In this document: positions 5,691 through 6,899 of the stretch, in pieces | How the letters are laid out: each line of letters starts with the position of its first letter | Position numbering within the stretch: the stretch's first letter is position 1 | NCBI GenBank assembly: GCA_003022085.1 | Contig: PXQK01000050.1 | Coordinates: 1-6,899, forward strand | Source of the DNA: Halobacteriales archaeon QH_10_65_19 | GTDB lineage: Archaea; Halobacteriota; Halobacteria; Halobacteriales; Haloarculaceae | DNA length: 6,899 bases | Direction of reading: 5' to 3' | The notes under the pieces: model-generated | What the model saw: the letters and a program-made list of their open reading frames with translations, nothing else | Told to the model about the DNA's origin: nothing | Database searches by the model: none | Program-made: the position numbers and the translations under genes

Positions 5691-6233
5691 TGGCAGCGAC
5701 ACCGACCCGCGAAGTCGCCTGCCGCGTCTTCGCACGCGAGTTCAACGACGCCACGTACACGTTCAAGGAGAGCGACGACGACCGCGCCCCGGTGTACGCC
5801 CTCCTGCCGACGGGCGAGCGCGCAAACCGGATCTTCGTCGTCGGCACACTCACCGAGACCGAGGATGTCGGCAAGGACTCGGAGTACTGGCAGGGGCGGG
5901 TCGTCGACCCCAACGGCGACACGTTTTTCACCTACGCCGGGCAGTACCAGCCCGACGCCGCCTCGATGCTCCGCGAACTGGAGCCGCCGGCGTACGTCTC
6001 GGTCGTCGGTAAACCCCGGACCTACGAGACTCGACGAGGCGACCCGCGACCGGTGGGTTGTCGAGACCGCCGAACGGACGATCGACCGAATCCAGGCGTT
6101 CGAGGAGACTGACACCGAGTACGTCCGGATGGCACGCGAGGAGTACGACCTGCCGGTCGAGAACTACCGCCGGGTCGCCATCGACGCGCTTGAGAGCCTC
6201 GAATCCGAGCAGGCAGAAGCCAGCGCGGACTGA
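5690..6233 (+). pseudogene. rpap3: RPA3-associated protein (COG3390 type), interrupted by a frameshift
   Basis: The first 113 residues (MAATPTREVACRVFAREFND through VVGKPRTYE) are a clear OB-fold RPA-associated protein of the type encoded next to haloarchaeal rpa3. After Glu113 (6026-6028) this frame runs into an Arg-rich tail and stops at 6112. The next frame, from 6030, continues with family-like sequence (LDEATRDRWVVETAERTIDR and on to a stop at 6233). The joined product would be 180 residues; from memory family members are about 20 residues longer, with a TDDG...VRPESI-type strand exactly here. An internal deletion of about 55-60 bp, not a multiple of three, is therefore likelier than a single-base slip. 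GAGGT (5678-5682) gives a Shine-Dalgarno 7 nt before the start. If real, Rpap3 lacks its C-terminal part; an assembly error is the alternative. Confidence 0.75.
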
Positions 6234-6278
6234 TAGGGTCGGCTCCCACCGCGAAGCCGGCCGACGTCTGACAAACGG

Positions 6279-6285
6279 TTAAATA
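6279..6285 (+). promoter_or_regulatory. TATA-like box of the RHH protein gene
   Basis: TTAAATA lies 26-32 nt before the ATG at 6311, preceded by the purine-rich ACAAACGG that could serve as a BRE. It implies a transcript separate from the rpa3-rpap3 operon, probably leaderless or with a leader of a few bases. Confidence 0.5.
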
Positions 6286-6310
6286 CGAAGAGCTACCACT
6301 ATAAGACACG

Positions 6311-6748
6311 ATGGGGAACAAGAACAAGACTATCTCATTCCGCGTGAGCCAGGAGAAGTTCGAGACCCTGCGCGACATCGCGGAGGAGCGTGACATCTCG
6401 CTGTCTGCAGTTTTCCGGGACTACGTGGACATGCTCGTTGCCCACGGCGGTCAGGTCGAGGTCGTTCCCGAACACGAGGTCGGCGAATCGTCCGACAGCA
6501 CCAGCGAGAGTTTCCCGCCGAAAGTCGAGGTCCCAAAGAGCTTCGTGCGCGAGCACGAGCGGCTCGAACTCGAGGCGGAGCACCTGCGCGAGCAGCTCGA
6601 AGAGCACAAGCGCTACGTGACGAAGCTCCGCCAGGAACTCGACGAATACGATCAGGAAGACGTCGTCCACCTCGACGAACTCGACGGTGAGGGCAACGAG
6701 GACTCCCCGTACCGCATCGGCAGCAGCTTCGACGACCACTCGGTTTGA
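6311..6748 (+). CDS. Ribbon-helix-helix protein with C-terminal coiled coil
   Basis: The 145-residue protein has an N-terminal ribbon-helix-helix (CopG/Arc-like) domain. A short strand KTISFRVS (6-13) is followed by helix A (about 14-27, EKFETLRDIAEERD) and helix B (about 31-44, SAVFRDYVDMLVAH). An acidic, Ser-rich linker (51-70) leads to a long charged helix (about 77-115, FVREHERLELEAEHLREQL onward) with heptad-like Leu spacing, probably a coiled coil. An acidic tail follows. RHH proteins bind DNA as dimers through the N-terminal strand; the coiled coil may add oligomerisation or a partner. It follows rpap3 by 77 bp but has its own TATA-like box (6279-6285). No toxin gene is adjacent, so it does not look like an antitoxin. 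Confidence 0.8.
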   Translation: MGNKNKTISFRVSQEKFETLRDIAEERDISLSAVFRDYVDMLVAHGGQVEVVPEHEVGESSDSTSESFPPKVEVPKSFVREHERLELEAEHLREQLEEHKRYVTKLRQELDEYDQEDVVHLDELDGEGNEDSPYRIGSSFDDHSV

Positions 6749-6766
6749 CCGACGAGTTCCGCCCTG

Positions 6767-6782
6767 ATACGGTCGTGCGTGA
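6767..6782 (+). repeat. Dispersed intergenic motif, copy 3
   Basis: ATACGGTCGTGCGTGA is identical over 16 bp to 773-788 and over 15 bp to the minus-strand copy at 3712-3726. It lies 19 bp downstream of the stop of the ribbon-helix-helix gene. It is followed at once by the 9-bp direct repeat GATTCGTGA (6790-6798 and 6810-6818). Confidence 0.7.
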
Positions 6783-6789
6783 CTCTAGT

Positions 6790-6850
6790 GATTCGTGAAA
6801 GGAATTGAGGATTCGTGACGGGGAAGCCCCCGACCGCTCGACTCGAGGGT
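6790..6850 (+). other. Possible remnant of an IS200/IS605-type right end
   Basis: GTGAAAGGAATT (6796-6807), GAGGATTC (6807-6814) and CGGGGAAGCCC (6819-6829) appear in the order I recall from the right ends (omega-RNA region) of haloarchaeal TnpB-type elements. No tnpB reading frame precedes it; the ribbon-helix-helix gene ends just 41 bp before. If correct it is a relic or a non-autonomous end. The window stops at 6899, so the rest cannot be seen. The assignment rests on memory only. Confidence 0.25.
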
Positions 6851-6899
6851 ACCGGAAGACGGTCCTGCTCGCTTCGCTGCGCGGGCTGCGACGTCCGTT

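Noticed and set aside
4635..5735. 366-codon open frame on the minus strand opposite rpa3
   Set aside because: The rpa3 product has clear OB-fold and zinc-finger features; the antisense frame is Arg/Leu/Val-rich with no domain and would run over the rpa3 promoter.
1..6899. CRISPR array, tRNA or rRNA genes
   Set aside because: No regularly spaced repeats, no cloverleaf-like segments with a T-loop, and no rRNA-like stretch were seen. The dispersed motif copies are about 3 kb apart and not array-like.
6311..6899. Toxin-antitoxin module based on the RHH protein
   Set aside because: No toxin-sized gene is adjacent, and the long coiled coil and own promoter do not fit a typical antitoxin.

Overview
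The base composition is very GC-rich with C or G at most third codon positions, the predicted proteins are rich in Asp and Glu, and most genes have a T/A-rich box about 25-30 nt upstream of the start codon with little Shine-Dalgarno signal. Together with several gene families known to me only from Halobacteria, this points to an extremely halophilic archaeon (Haloarcula/Halomicrobium-like; genus not determined). The window is chromosomal housekeeping and accessory sequence. I see no intact transposase, CRISPR array, rRNA or tRNA gene.

Layout. 1-201: an edge intergenic region with promoter-like A/T tracts. 202-702 (+): a zinc-ribbon membrane protein. 703-890: an AT-rich spacer carrying a dispersed 15-18 bp motif and a 14-bp perfect palindrome. 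891-1337 (+): a GlcG/HbpS-like (DUF336) protein. 1467-1700 (+): a two-helix membrane protein (DUF5822-like) whose stop codon directly abuts the stop codon of a convergent HAD phosphatase gene (1701-2252, -). Coding-like sequence continues upstream of the HAD start but is frame-disrupted. 2480-3523 (+): a GT4-type glycosyltransferase. 3524-3901: a gene-poor stretch with another copy of the motif and an orphan hydrophobic reading frame. 3902-4192 (-) and 4303-4587 (-): two small haloarchaeal-type proteins, the second a Cys/His-rich probable zinc protein.

4685-6233 (+) is the central locus: a strong promoter, a leaderless 14-codon upstream ORF overlapping the next start by ATGA, rpa3 (single-strand DNA-binding RPA with OB folds and a zinc finger), and the partner gene rpap3 overlapping by TAATG. 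rpap3 is interrupted by a frameshift that looks like a short internal deletion. 6311-6748 (+): a ribbon-helix-helix protein with a long coiled coil and its own promoter. 6749-6899: a third copy of the dispersed motif and a tail resembling, from memory, the right end of IS200/IS605-type (TnpB) elements.

Functionally, rpa3/rpap3 encode a single-strand DNA-binding protein and its OB-fold partner for replication and repair; the neighbours are separately transcribed and not obviously related. The items most worth checking are the upstream ORF coupled to rpa3, the broken rpap3, the intergenic motif found in three near-identical copies (plus a partial fourth), and the frame-disrupted segment upstream of the HAD gene.
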